A stretch of 64,000 bases of DNA from Yoonia vestfoldensis DSM 16212 (GTDB lineage: Bacteria; Pseudomonadota; Alphaproteobacteria; Rhodobacterales; Rhodobacteraceae): contig NZ_KB907981.1 in assembly GCF_000382265.1 (NCBI RefSeq), positions 111,306 to 175,305 of the forward strand, in the 5' to 3' direction. The notes below the pieces were generated by a model. It was not told the origin of the DNA and ran no database searches. It was given only the letters and a program-made list of their open reading frames with translations. Shown piece after piece: positions 54,364-62,866 of the stretch. Within the stretch, counting starts at the first letter, position 1; every line of letters starts with the position of its first letter. Position numbers and translations under genes: made by a program.

Positions 54364-55848
54364 TCAATCGCTATTGCGCTTGCGGTTAACGACACAGATC
54401 GCAATGCCGAGCAGCAGCAACAGGCCGACCGGCCAGTCACCCACAGCCGTATAGGGCGGGGCTGCGCGGACAGCGGGCAAAGCCGTATCCAGCGCCCCGT
54501 CCACGCCCAACGCCAAAGACGCGGTGATCCGGCCCTGCGCGTCGATCATCGCGGAAATGCCGGTATTGGCGACGCGCACCATCGGCAGCCCTTGTTCGAT
54601 GGCGCGCAACCGTGCTTGCGCGAGATGCTGATGCGGGCCTGCCGCCTCTCCGAACCAGCCATCGTTGGTGATCAGAAGCAGCAGGCGCGGGCGGTCAGGG
54701 CCGGTCACGATTTCTTCGGCAAAGATGCCTTCATAGCAGATCAAGGGCACAGCCAGCCCGATTCCGGGGATCGCCACAGGCCCCGGTGTCGCGCCTGCGG
54801 CAAATCCGCCACCATCGGTCGTGGCCAGCCCGCGAATGCCGAAGCGCCCCAAAGTGTCGCCAAAGGGGATGTATTCACCGAACGGCACCAGATGCTGCTT
54901 GTCATAGGTCGCGGTAACCCTGCCGCCCTGTTCCATCACCACGAGCGAGTTGAAAAACCGCCCCAGATCGTCGCGCCTTTGCACGCCAAAGACCAGCGGC
55001 GCACCACGGGCCGCGCCGTCGAGCAGGCTCAGATCGTCGATGATGAAGTTCAAAAGATACGGCACGGCCGTTTCCGGCCAGACGATCAGGTCGGGCCGGT
55101 CGCCCTGCCCTGACAGTTCCACCAGCCGGTTGACGAATTGCTCGCGATAGACGGGGTCCCATTTGAGATGCTGCGGCGCATTGGGCTGCACCAGCCGCAC
55201 GACAGGCGCGTCATCCGCAATCTGCGGCGCAGGGCCGGGCCGCAAAAGAACAGCGACCAGTAGCAGCGCAACCAGAGCCGCACCGCCCGACCACCATGCC
55301 CGCCGTGCGATCCGTGCCACGCCCAGCGCCGCAAGCAGGGTGATGCCCGTCAACAAATGCGGCCCGCCGATGCCGCTGGCCTGCGCCATCCAGGTCGGCA
55401 CCCAGATATGACCCAGCAGCGCCCATGGAAATCCGGTCAGGATCAGGGACCGGGTCATTTCGACGGCGACCAGCAACAAGGCCAGCATCAGCTGACTGCG
55501 CGGCGCGATCCGGGCGGCAATCCAGCCTGCGACAGCCCAGAACAAAGCCGCGCCAACCGCCATCAGCACAATCGCGAACGGTGCCATCCAGCCGTGGCGC
55601 GGGGCGTCGACAAGAAACGGCTCCACGATCCAACGCAGCGCAAAGGCGAAATAGCCAAGGCCGAAAAACCAGACCCGCCATGCTGCGACACGCGCGCGGG
55701 CGACGTCACGGTGCAGGACCAGCAGCACGGCCAGCGCGGCAATCGTGGCGGGCCAAAGGTCGAGGGGGGCCTGCCCCAGCGCCGCGATCACGCCCAGCGC
55801 AAAAAGCACGCCAAAGCGCGCCCAGCGCGGCAACCTGTCAAGCATCAC
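54364..55848 (-). CDS. lnt: apolipoprotein N-acyltransferase
   Basis: Predicted protein of 494 residues (the next codon is also ATG). Six or more N-terminal membrane helices (residues 1-200) precede a periplasmic nitrilase domain. Catalytic residues: Glu in WPETAVPYLL, Lys in the YDKQHLVPFGE segment, and Cys in LICYEGIFAEE. It adds the third acyl chain to lipoproteins in the inner membrane. It overlaps corC by 11 bases. Confidence 0.96.
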   Translation of the reverse strand: MMLDRLPRWARFGVLFALGVIAALGQAPLDLWPATIAALAVLLVLHRDVARARVAAWRVWFFGLGYFAFALRWIVEPFLVDAPRHGWMAPFAIVLMAVGAALFWAVAGWIAARIAPRSQLMLALLLVAVEMTRSLILTGFPWALLGHIWVPTWMAQASGIGGPHLLTGITLLAALGVARIARRAWWSGGAALVALLLVAVLLRPGPAPQIADDAPVVRLVQPNAPQHLKWDPVYREQFVNRLVELSGQGDRPDLIVWPETAVPYLLNFIIDDLSLLDGAARGAPLVFGVQRRDDLGRFFNSLVVMEQGGRVTATYDKQHLVPFGEYIPFGDTLGRFGIRGLATTDGGGFAAGATPGPVAIPGIGLAVPLICYEGIFAEEIVTGPDRPRLLLLITNDGWFGEAAGPHQHLAQARLRAIEQGLPMVRVANTGISAMIDAQGRITASLALGVDGALDTALPAVRAAPPYTAVGDWPVGLLLLLGIAICVVNRKRNSD

Positions 55849-56761
55849 GGGTGGTGTTCAGGCGCACGCGCAGCCGCTTGATCCGGCGCGGATCGGCATC
55901 GACAACCTCGAATTCCGGGCCATCAGGGTGCTGGATCACTTCGCCGCGCGCGGGCAGATGCCCGGACAGCATCGTGACCAGACCGCCCAAAGTGTCGATC
56001 TCTTCCTCGTCGATGTCGTCGTGGTCGGTCAGGTTCATGCCGATCTCGGCCTCGAAATCCTCAAGGTCGGTGCGCGCCTGCGCCAGATAGACGCCAGGTT
56101 TTTCCATGATCCAGGTTTTCGCCTCGGCGATATCATGTTCATCCTCGATCTCGCCCACGACCTGTTCGATCAGGTCCTCGATCGTCAAAAGACCGTCGGT
56201 GCCGCCATATTCGTCGATCACCAACGCCATGTGGATGCGTTCGGCCTGCATCTTTTGCAACAGCACCCCCAGCGGCATCGACGGCGGCACGAACAGCAAA
56301 GGGCGCAGCATGTCGCGCAGGTCAAGTTCCGCGCTGCCGCCGTTGAACCCGTAGCGCAGCGCGAAATCCTTGAGGTTCGCAATGCCGACCGGCGTGTCCA
56401 GCGTGGTATCGTAGACGGGCAGCCGGGTCATGCCGCTGTCGCGGAACGACTTGACCAGTTCGTCCTTGGTGATGGTCAGCGGCACCGCGACGATGTCTGT
56501 CTTGGGGACGGCCACATCCTCGACCCGCATCCGGCGCAGGTTCAACATCCCCAGCACGGTCGGTGCAGGTGCCGAAATGCTATGCGCTGTTTCGCTATTG
56601 TCGTCTTTCAAGGTCTTGGGCCTGAAACCCAGTCCCAGGCGGGCCAAAAGGCCCGGTCGCTCTGCTGTCTGGTCCTGCTGCGCGCTTTGCGCTGCGCTAG
56701 AAGAACCGTCGCCGTTATCGCCCATCTTGTCCTTATCCGTGGGGCGGTCTGCCCCGGTCAC
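55838..56761 (-). CDS. corC: CBS-domain transporter-associated protein (CorC/YbeX)
   Basis: Predicted protein of 307 residues from a GTG at 56761, which overlaps the ybeY stop (GTGA). Two CBS motifs (about 75-190, VLLQKMQAERIHMALVIDEYGGTDGLLTIED) and a C-terminal CorC_HlyC domain (about 210-295) are visible; no N-terminal membrane domain is present, so this is the soluble YbeX type. It is linked to magnesium/cobalt efflux and ribosome metabolism. Operon: ybeY-corC-lnt. Confidence 0.93.
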   Translation of the reverse strand: MTGADRPTDKDKMGDNGDGSSSAAQSAQQDQTAERPGLLARLGLGFRPKTLKDDNSETAHSISAPAPTVLGMLNLRRMRVEDVAVPKTDIVAVPLTITKDELVKSFRDSGMTRLPVYDTTLDTPVGIANLKDFALRYGFNGGSAELDLRDMLRPLLFVPPSMPLGVLLQKMQAERIHMALVIDEYGGTDGLLTIEDLIEQVVGEIEDEHDIAEAKTWIMEKPGVYLAQARTDLEDFEAEIGMNLTDHDDIDEEEIDTLGGLVTMLSGHLPARGEVIQHPDGPEFEVVDADPRRIKRLRVRLNTTRDA

Positions 56762-57252
56762 TCTCTATATGGGTTATCAAGACCCATTTTGCCAAGTATC
56801 TCCGCCTCTAAACCTTCCATGAGGGTGGCATCAAGGTCACGCTCGTGATCGAAGCCCAACAGATGCAATGTGCCATGCACCAGCAAATGCAGACAATGAT
56901 CAACAAAAGGTTTGCCGGCAACCGCCGCTTCGCGCGCGCAGGTGTCGTAGGCGATGGCGATATCGCCCAGCTCGGCATCCGTCACAGGATCGGGGGCCAG
57001 CGGAATTTCGCCCGCCACGCTGGCCGCGCGTTCGTCGGATGGCCAGCTAAGCACGTTCGTCGGCGCAGGCTTGCCGCGAAAATCCGCATTCAGCGCTGCG
57101 ATCCGGGTGTCATCACAAGCCAGGACCGCGATTTCAAAGACCGATGGTTCCAGCCCCAGCCTGTCCAGCACAGCATCACTTGCGCGCTGCGCCAGCACGT
57201 CGATATCAATCGCCGCCCAGCGCGCGTCTTCCACCACGACATCGACGGTCAC
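56758..57252 (-). CDS. ybeY: rRNA maturation endoribonuclease YbeY
   Basis: Predicted protein of 164 residues from a GTG that overlaps the phoH stop. The zinc motif HGTLHLLGFDH (H3xH5xH) near residue 126 is diagnostic. It is needed for 16S rRNA 3' processing and ribosome quality control. It lies in the conserved phoH-ybeY-corC order. Confidence 0.96.
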   Translation of the reverse strand: MTVDVVVEDARWAAIDIDVLAQRASDAVLDRLGLEPSVFEIAVLACDDTRIAALNADFRGKPAPTNVLSWPSDERAASVAGEIPLAPDPVTDAELGDIAIAYDTCAREAAVAGKPFVDHCLHLLVHGTLHLLGFDHERDLDATLMEGLEAEILGKMGLDNPYRE

Positions 57253-58253
57253 TTGGGATCATCCGCCTCGTAGGCTTCGATGATCGCAGCAACCAGTGGG
57301 TGGCGCACCACATCTTTCGAGGTGAAATAGTTGAAGCTGATCTTGGGGATATGTTTCAGCAGGCGTTCGGCATCCCACAGCCCCGAATTCACCCCGCGCG
57401 GCAAATCGATCTGCGTACGGTCGCCCGTGATCACCATCCGAGAACCTTGACCCAGACGGGTCAGGAACATCTTCATCTGCATCGTGGTCGCGTTCTGCGC
57501 CTCGTCCAGCACGACAAAGGCATTCGACAGCGTACGCCCGCGCATGAAGGCCAGAGGCGCGATCTCGATCACCTTTTCCTCCATCATCTTGGCCGCTTGC
57601 TTGCCCGGCAGAAAGTCGTTCAGCGCGTCGTACAAGGGCTGCATGTAAGGATCGACCTTGTCCTTCATGTCGCCGGGCAGATAGCCCAGTTTCTCGCCCG
57701 CCTCGACCGCGGGACGCGAGAGGATGATCTTGTCGACATGGCCGTTGATCAGCATGTTCACGCCGACAGCCACCGCCAGATAGGTCTTGCCCGTGCCCGC
57801 AGGCCCGATGCCAAAGGCCATTTCGTGGTCGAACAGCGCCTTCACATAGGCTTTTTGCGCGTCGGTGCGCGGTTCGACCAGTTTCTTGCGGGTCTTGACC
57901 TCGACCCGCGCGATTTCGCCCTTGAACAATTCGATCTGGTCGGCAGGCCCCGGCGTGCTGGCAAGACCCATGCGCAATTCGCGGTCGATATCGCCCGCAT
58001 CCAGCGACCGACCCTGTTCCAGCCGCTGATAAAGCGATTTGAGCACTTCGAGCGCGTCCTGACGCGGCCCCTGTTCCCCGATCACGGCGAGCAGATTGCC
58101 ACGGCGCAGGATCTGCACGCTGAGCTTGTCCTCGATGGTGGTCAGGTTGCGGTCATATTCGCCGCAAAGGTCGATCAACAGGAAGTTGTCGGGGAATTCC
58201 AGAACGGATTCTGTGACGTCGTCGGCGGGCGGGGTCAATGCACCAGTGGCCAA
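57249..58253 (-). CDS. PhoH-like ATPase
   Basis: Predicted protein of 334 residues starting at a TTG (58253); the start is supported by AAGGAGAG six bases upstream and the lack of an in-frame ATG nearby. An N-terminal KH-like region precedes the PhoH ATPase, with Walker A GIGPAGTGKTYLAVAVG (about residue 144) and Walker B FVVLDEAQNAT. It is a predicted RNA-linked ATPase, often paired with YbeY. Confidence 0.93.
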   Translation of the reverse strand: MATGALTPPADDVTESVLEFPDNFLLIDLCGEYDRNLTTIEDKLSVQILRRGNLLAVIGEQGPRQDALEVLKSLYQRLEQGRSLDAGDIDRELRMGLASTPGPADQIELFKGEIARVEVKTRKKLVEPRTDAQKAYVKALFDHEMAFGIGPAGTGKTYLAVAVGVNMLINGHVDKIILSRPAVEAGEKLGYLPGDMKDKVDPYMQPLYDALNDFLPGKQAAKMMEEKVIEIAPLAFMRGRTLSNAFVVLDEAQNATTMQMKMFLTRLGQGSRMVITGDRTQIDLPRGVNSGLWDAERLLKHIPKISFNYFTSKDVVRHPLVAAIIEAYEADDPK

Positions 58254-58364
58254 ACAGCTCTCCTTTGAGTCTATATATAGCTATCGTGGCGCGTCACACC
58301 GCAAGGCGCAAGCCGCCAGATCGCTTTGTAACGCAAATGCGGTCACAAAGTTGCGCAGACCGCG

Positions 58365-58388
58365 CGTCAGGTGGGTTTTGATCCACCC
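58365..58388. repeat. intergenic palindrome family B, copy 3
   Basis: GCGTCAGGTGGGTTTTGATCCACC resembles copy 2 with TTTG in place of CATG in the loop and one mismatch in the stem. It immediately follows the miaB stop. Confidence 0.65.
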
Positions 58389-59698
58389 TAGCCGATCAAT
58401 TCACCCTTCAGCGAATTGGGGCTGTCCTGCACGATCCGCACCCGGCGCACCTGCCCCAGCACATCGGCGGGCGCATCGGCATAGACGGCGTGCAGGTAAT
58501 CCGATTTGCCGATCATCTGGCCCGCCTCGCGGCCCGCCTTTTCGAACAGGACCTTGACCTCGCGGCCGATCATGCTGGCCTGCGTCTGTTGTTGCTGGTC
58601 GCGCAGCAGGGCCTGCAGGCGTTGCAGCCGTTCGTCCATCACATCATCGGGCAGTTGTGGTTTCTCGGCTGCGGGGGTGCCGGGGCGGGTCGAATATTTG
58701 AACGAATAGGCCTGCCCGTAATGCACATCGCGCACCAGTTGCAGCGTATCTTCGAAATCCTGATCCGTCTCGCCGGGGAAACCCACGATGAAATCGCCCG
58801 ACAGCAGAATGTCGGGGCGGGCGGCACGGATACGGTCGATCAGGCGCAGGTACTCCGCCGCCGTATGCTTGCGGTTCATCGCTTTGAGGATACGGTCCGA
58901 CCCCGACTGCACCGGCAGATGCAGATAGGGCATCAGCTTGTCGCAGGTCCCGTGCGCGTCGATCAGCGCCTGATCCATGTCGTTGGGGTGGCTGGTGGTA
59001 AAGCGGATGCGCTTCAGCCCGTCAATCTCGGCCAAGGCCCAGATCAGTCCCGCGAGGCCCCCTTCATGCCCGTGATAGGCGTTCACGTTCTGGCCCAGCA
59101 GCGTCAGTTCGCGCACGCCCGCATCGACCAGTTCGCGCGCCTCGCGCAGGATACGGTCGGCGGGGCGCGACACCTCGGCCCCGCGGGTATAGGGCACGAC
59201 GCAGAAAGCGCAGAATTTGTCGCAGCCTTCCTGCACAGTCAGAAACGCGGTCGGGCCGCGTTTGGCCTTGGAGCGTGATTTGAGCGTCTCGAACTTGTCA
59301 TCATCGGGGAAATCGGTGTCGAGCGCCTTGGCGCCCCCCTGCACCGCCGCATCCATCGCGGGCAGGCGGTGATAGCTTTGCGGGCCGACGACCAGATCGA
59401 CAAGCGGCTGGCGGCGCATGATCTCCTGCCCTTCGGCCTGTGCCACGCAGCCCGCCACCCCGATTTTCAGATCAGGTTTCGCGTCTTTCAACACCTTCAT
59501 CCGGCCCAGTTCGGAATAGACCTTTTCGGCGGCCTTTTCGCGGATGTGGCAGGTGTTGAGCAGGATCATATCCGCGTCATCGGCACGGTCGGTCTGCACA
59601 TAGCCCTGCCCGCCCAGCGCCTCGGCCATGCGTTCGCTGTCATAGACATTCATCTGGCAGCCATAGGTCTTGATAAAGAGCTTTTTGGGCGCAGTCAT
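58388..59698 (-). CDS. miaB: tRNA-2-methylthio-N6-dimethylallyladenosine synthase
   Basis: Predicted protein of 436 residues. N-terminal UPF0004 domain with [12 protein letters not shown] and two further Cys ligands, radical-SAM motif [16 protein letters not shown] (CxxxCxxC), and a C-terminal TRAM domain. It adds the methylthio group to i6A37 in tRNA. It heads the miaB-phoH-ybeY-corC-lnt series. Confidence 0.97.
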   Translation of the reverse strand: MTAPKKLFIKTYGCQMNVYDSERMAEALGGQGYVQTDRADDADMILLNTCHIREKAAEKVYSELGRMKVLKDAKPDLKIGVAGCVAQAEGQEIMRRQPLVDLVVGPQSYHRLPAMDAAVQGGAKALDTDFPDDDKFETLKSRSKAKRGPTAFLTVQEGCDKFCAFCVVPYTRGAEVSRPADRILREARELVDAGVRELTLLGQNVNAYHGHEGGLAGLIWALAEIDGLKRIRFTTSHPNDMDQALIDAHGTCDKLMPYLHLPVQSGSDRILKAMNRKHTAAEYLRLIDRIRAARPDILLSGDFIVGFPGETDQDFEDTLQLVRDVHYGQAYSFKYSTRPGTPAAEKPQLPDDVMDERLQRLQALLRDQQQQTQASMIGREVKVLFEKAGREAGQMIGKSDYLHAVYADAPADVLGQVRRVRIVQDSPNSLKGELIG

Positions 59699-59809
59699 GG
59701 GGTTCTATCCGGTCTTGGGTCGGGCGTCTTCTAGCGGCTTGGGGCTTTGCTTGCAATGCGGCGCGATCTGGCACAATTTGCGCGGGCCTTTCACGGATGC
59801 CAGCCGCCC

Positions 59810-60667
59810 ATGCATTACCCCAGCCTTGCCGCCCTGACCGCCGATGCCGCGCGCGCCTTGTCCAGTGGGCCGGTCTGCCTGATCCTGATCGAGGATGCGG
59901 TCGCGGTCGACCAGACGATCCGGCATCATGCGGCCCTTGGATTTGGCTGCGTGATCGCGTTCTGCGATCCGGCCATCGCCTTGCTCGACGATGTGCCGCT
60001 GCACCGCGTGGATCATGACGTGACCCGCCCCGAGGCCTTGCAAGAGATCGTCAACACCGTCAGTGCAGCGGCGCGCGGGGCATGGATATTCACCTGCTAC
60101 AACGCCGAATTCCTGTTCTTTCCCTTCGGCGAGGACCGCAGCGTGCGCGAGATGCTGACCTTCGTGACCGAGGAACGGCGCGACAGCGTGATGACCCATG
60201 TGATCGACCTTTACGCCCGTGACCTGACCGCCCATCCCGATGCGGTCGATCTTGATGACGCGTGGTTCGATGGCGCGGGCTATTTCGCGACCCCGCGGCT
60301 TGATCCGGTGGGCGAACCGCTTGACCGGCAGGTCGAGGTCTTCGGCGGGCTGCGCTGGCGGTTCGAGGACCATGTCCCACCCGCCCGTCGCAGGCTGGAC
60401 CGTGTTGGGTTTTTCCGTGCGGCCAAGGGCGTGGTCATGGGGCCGGACCGCCGGTTCAGCGACCCCGAATACAACACCTATGCCTGCCCGTGGCACCACA
60501 GCGTCACCGCCGCAATCTGTTCGTTCCGCGCGGCCAAGGCTTTGCGGCGCAACCCCGGCAGCCGTGACGCGATCGCGGGGTTTCACTGGCCGAAATCGGT
60601 GCGGTTCACATGGCAGGCGCAGCAATTGCTGGATCTGGGGATGATGGAACCGGGGCAATGGTTCTGA
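59810..60667 (+). CDS. glycosyltransferase-like hypothetical protein
   Basis: Predicted protein of 285 residues from the ATG at 59810; an ATG at 59756 or a TTG at 59747 could extend it by 18-21 residues. The pattern CYNAEFLFFPFGEDRSVREM around residue 98 resembles the DADEF(L)-type metal site of GT2/GT92-like glycosyltransferases, but the first acidic positions are Tyr-Asn. A C-terminal FHWPKSVRFTWQAQQ is present. A role in surface glycan synthesis is only inferred. The 3' end overlaps the RAYT gene by 62 bases. Confidence 0.6.
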   Translation: MHYPSLAALTADAARALSSGPVCLILIEDAVAVDQTIRHHAALGFGCVIAFCDPAIALLDDVPLHRVDHDVTRPEALQEIVNTVSAAARGAWIFTCYNAEFLFFPFGEDRSVREMLTFVTEERRDSVMTHVIDLYARDLTAHPDAVDLDDAWFDGAGYFATPRLDPVGEPLDRQVEVFGGLRWRFEDHVPPARRRLDRVGFFRAAKGVVMGPDRRFSDPEYNTYACPWHHSVTAAICSFRAAKALRRNPGSRDAIAGFHWPKSVRFTWQAQQLLDLGMMEPGQWF

Positions 60668-61121
60668 GGGTTGTGCCCCTCCGGTGATGCCATGATGCAT
60701 AAGGCCAGTCGGTCGCGCGCCGCACGAGGCCCGCGCGGACGGGGGCCGTGGCGATCAGGTGCATATGCAGGGCGAAATCAGCCTCGGCACGGATCGGATG
60801 ATGTTTGCACCCGCGCGCCCAGATGCCTGTGCCGGTGGTCATATCGCCCGGCACCGGCACGTGCCGCGCAAAGGTGGATTTGATCATCCGCCACCGCCCC
60901 GGAAAATCCGCGTCACCCGCAGGCAGGGTCCAGATCATGTGCATCTCAGCCGATAGGATCACGGCGGCGTCGATCCGGAACGGCGCCTGTTTCTGGCAGA
61001 GCCGCACCACATCACGCAAAAGACCGATCCGTGCGGTCAGCAGGTCGCAGGTCTGATCGTGCAAACGGACGGTGAAGAAAGCGGTCCCGCCGGGGACGTA
61101 GCGCCGGATATAATGTGTCAT
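60606..61121 (-). CDS. REP-associated tyrosine transposase-like protein (RAYT), apparently degenerate
   Basis: Predicted protein of 171 residues of the Y1/TnpA-like RAYT family. It starts MTHYIRRYVPGGTAFFTVRL and contains AAVILSAEMHMIWTLPAGDAD (HUH-type region, one His changed) and GRWRMIKSTFARHVP. The C-terminal motif where RAYTs have AYCWxNPVKHGLV reads HLIATAPVRAGLV here, so the catalytic Tyr is absent. It is probably an inactive relic or a domesticated copy. It overlaps the neighbouring convergent gene by 62 bases. Confidence 0.75.
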   Translation of the reverse strand: MTHYIRRYVPGGTAFFTVRLHDQTCDLLTARIGLLRDVVRLCQKQAPFRIDAAVILSAEMHMIWTLPAGDADFPGRWRMIKSTFARHVPVPGDMTTGTGIWARGCKHHPIRAEADFALHMHLIATAPVRAGLVRRATDWPYASWHHRRGTTLRTIAPVPSSPDPAIAAPAM

Positions 61122-61178
61122 CCGGTCAGCTTGGCGCAGAATAGTTAATTTAGAATGTAGCGCGCACTGAAAGCCACC

Positions 61179-61595
61179 TTACTTACGGCGCAGCCGGATC
61201 ACCACATCGACGGATGCAATCTCGGCCCCCGCAGGCGCATGGGGAAGGCGGCGGATTTCCAGTTCCTCGGCGGGTGCATCCGTCAGGCTGGCCGTGTCTT
61301 CCCAATAGAAATGCGGATGGTCGGTCATATTGGTATCGAAATAGCTTTTCGAGCCATCGACCGTGATCTCGCGCATCAGGCCCGCATCGCAAAAGGCGCG
61401 CAGCGTGTTGTAGACGGTCGCCAGCGACACCTTTTCGCCAGCGGCACTGGCGGCATCGAACAGGCTTTCGGCGGTGACATGGCGGTTCTGGCCATCGCCC
61501 ACCAGCAGTTCCGCAAGCGTCATCCGTTGGCGTGTCGGACGCAATCCTGCACCGGCCAGCCAGTCGGTCCCGCGGTGGTTCTGCATGTCTTTCAT
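61179..61595 (-). CDS. irr: iron response regulator, Fur family
   Basis: Predicted protein of 138 residues. A winged-helix region (LRPTRQRMTLAELLVGD ... SLATVYNTLRAFCDAGLM) precedes the Irr-specific DHPHFYWEDT (HxH haem/metal motif). The N-terminal haem regulatory motif of Bradyrhizobium Irr is absent, as in Rhodobacter. It controls iron and haem genes. The divergent arrangement with fabA is typical of the family. Confidence 0.9.
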   Translation of the reverse strand: MKDMQNHRGTDWLAGAGLRPTRQRMTLAELLVGDGQNRHVTAESLFDAASAAGEKVSLATVYNTLRAFCDAGLMREITVDGSKSYFDTNMTDHPHFYWEDTASLTDAPAEELEIRRLPHAPAGAEIASVDVVIRLRRK

Positions 61596-61739
61596 CGAGC
61601 CTGTCCCTTGTCTCGCCTTAATATGGGAAGAAACCCGTCAAAATCAAATGAAAAGACACGCGCGCCCTTGGTCTTGCCCTTGGCGAACGCGCAATGATAG
61701 TCATCGGGGCAACGCAGCGAACAGAACGAGACCAGCACA

Positions 61740-62249
61740 ATGGCCGATTTCCCCACCAGTTTCGACAAAGAAGCCCTTTTGAAATGCGCCCGTGGCGAGC
61801 TGTTCGGCCCCGGCAACGCGCAACTGCCCGCGCCGCCGATGCTGATGATGGACCGCATCACCGCCATTTCGGGCGACGGCGGGCTGCACGGCAAGGGCCA
61901 TGTGGTGGCCGAATTCGACATCACGCCGGACCTGTGGTTCTTTGACTGCCACTTTCCGGGCAACCCGATCATGCCGGGCTGTCTGGGGCTGGACGGGCTG
62001 TGGCAGCTGACGGGCTTCAACCTTGGCTGGCGCGGCTGGCAAGGGCGCGGCTATGCTTTGGGCGTGGGCGAGGTCAAGCTGACCGGCATGGTCCGCCCCG
62101 ACCGCAAGATGCTGACCTACAAGGTCGATTTCACCAAGGCCCTGCAAACCCGCCGCCTGACGATGGGCGTGGCCAACGGCATCGTCGAGGCCGACGGCGA
62201 GGTGATCTATCAGGTGACGGATATGAAAGTGGCGCTGAGCGAGAGTTGA
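61740..62249 (+). CDS. fabA: 3-hydroxydecanoyl-ACP dehydratase/isomerase
   Basis: Predicted protein of 169 residues, normal for FabA. The hot-dog fold catalytic His lies in [13 protein letters not shown] and the catalytic Asp just after, in LGLDGLWQL. It dehydrates and isomerises beta-hydroxyacyl-ACP, starting unsaturated fatty acid synthesis. Its usual downstream partner fabB is not present within this window; restriction-enzyme and IS sequences follow instead. Confidence 0.97.
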   Translation: MADFPTSFDKEALLKCARGELFGPGNAQLPAPPMLMMDRITAISGDGGLHGKGHVVAEFDITPDLWFFDCHFPGNPIMPGCLGLDGLWQLTGFNLGWRGWQGRGYALGVGEVKLTGMVRPDRKMLTYKVDFTKALQTRRLTMGVANGIVEADGEVIYQVTDMKVALSES

Positions 62250-62261
62250 GGGGGGGGGGGG
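62250..62261 (+). repeat. run of 12 G
   Basis: The stop of fabA is followed directly by 12 consecutive G. It marks the boundary between conserved core genes and the accessory segment. The exact length should be treated with caution, since homopolymers are prone to sequencing error and to slippage. Confidence 0.7.
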
Positions 62262-62293
62262 CCTGACAACCATCTAGGCACAAAATGAGACGG

Positions 62294-62836
62294 TTATGTA
62301 ACCAAGTCTAGCGGCAAGTCCGAAATGTCTCTCAGGCGTTTTCCTTGAATCATCGTGTCGAGAAGCTCAAGAGTTTCTTCGCGCCGTTGTTCTACCAAGG
62401 CGTTGCGCAATTCGTACAGGGCGAAGTGATAGACGCAATCAATGTCGCCAGTTCCCAGAGCCAATGATGCCACACGCCCGGGTGTCGGTTCGCCCGTAAT
62501 GACGGCAATATGTGGCAATCGTCCTTTACGGTTTCTGACTAAGTTAAGCCCTTCTGACCGGGCATTCTGCGCCCGATCGCTGCGCAAGGTCCATTTGCAA
62601 CTGATAGAGGCGTGCAGGATATCAAGTGGCTGATTAACAGCGCGCAGGCTTGAAAGCCGTCCTGTGGATGTATCAACCAATGCGCCCTGTGCGTTTATGG
62701 CGTGGTCAGGCAAAGGTGATCGCGTGACAACAACATCTGGCTTGATAAGGTAGTCTGCACCGATAGCGGTCGCAATCTCGCGATTTGATCTAGCAATCGC
62801 CTCAAGTTCGTCGAGATGTGCATATTGATCAAACAT
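62294..62836 (-). pseudogene. NgoMIV-family type II restriction endonuclease, 5'-truncated
   Basis: Predicted fragment of 180 residues. Catalytic PD (D34), SCK (S79-C80-K81) and the base-contacting RSDR (R85-R88) are present, with the same D-to-K spacing (47) as NgoMIV D140-K187. The offset is 106 residues, and NgoMIV has 286, so this equals its C-terminal 180. The N-terminal ~100 residues with the conserved Glu are missing: the frame closes at a TAG (62867-62869) where the IS630 element begins. It is therefore probably non-functional. NgoMIV cuts GCCGGC; the cognate methyltransferase is not in the window. Confidence 0.88.
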
Positions 62837-62866
62837 CGCAATACCACCGCCTTTGGTATACAGCTT

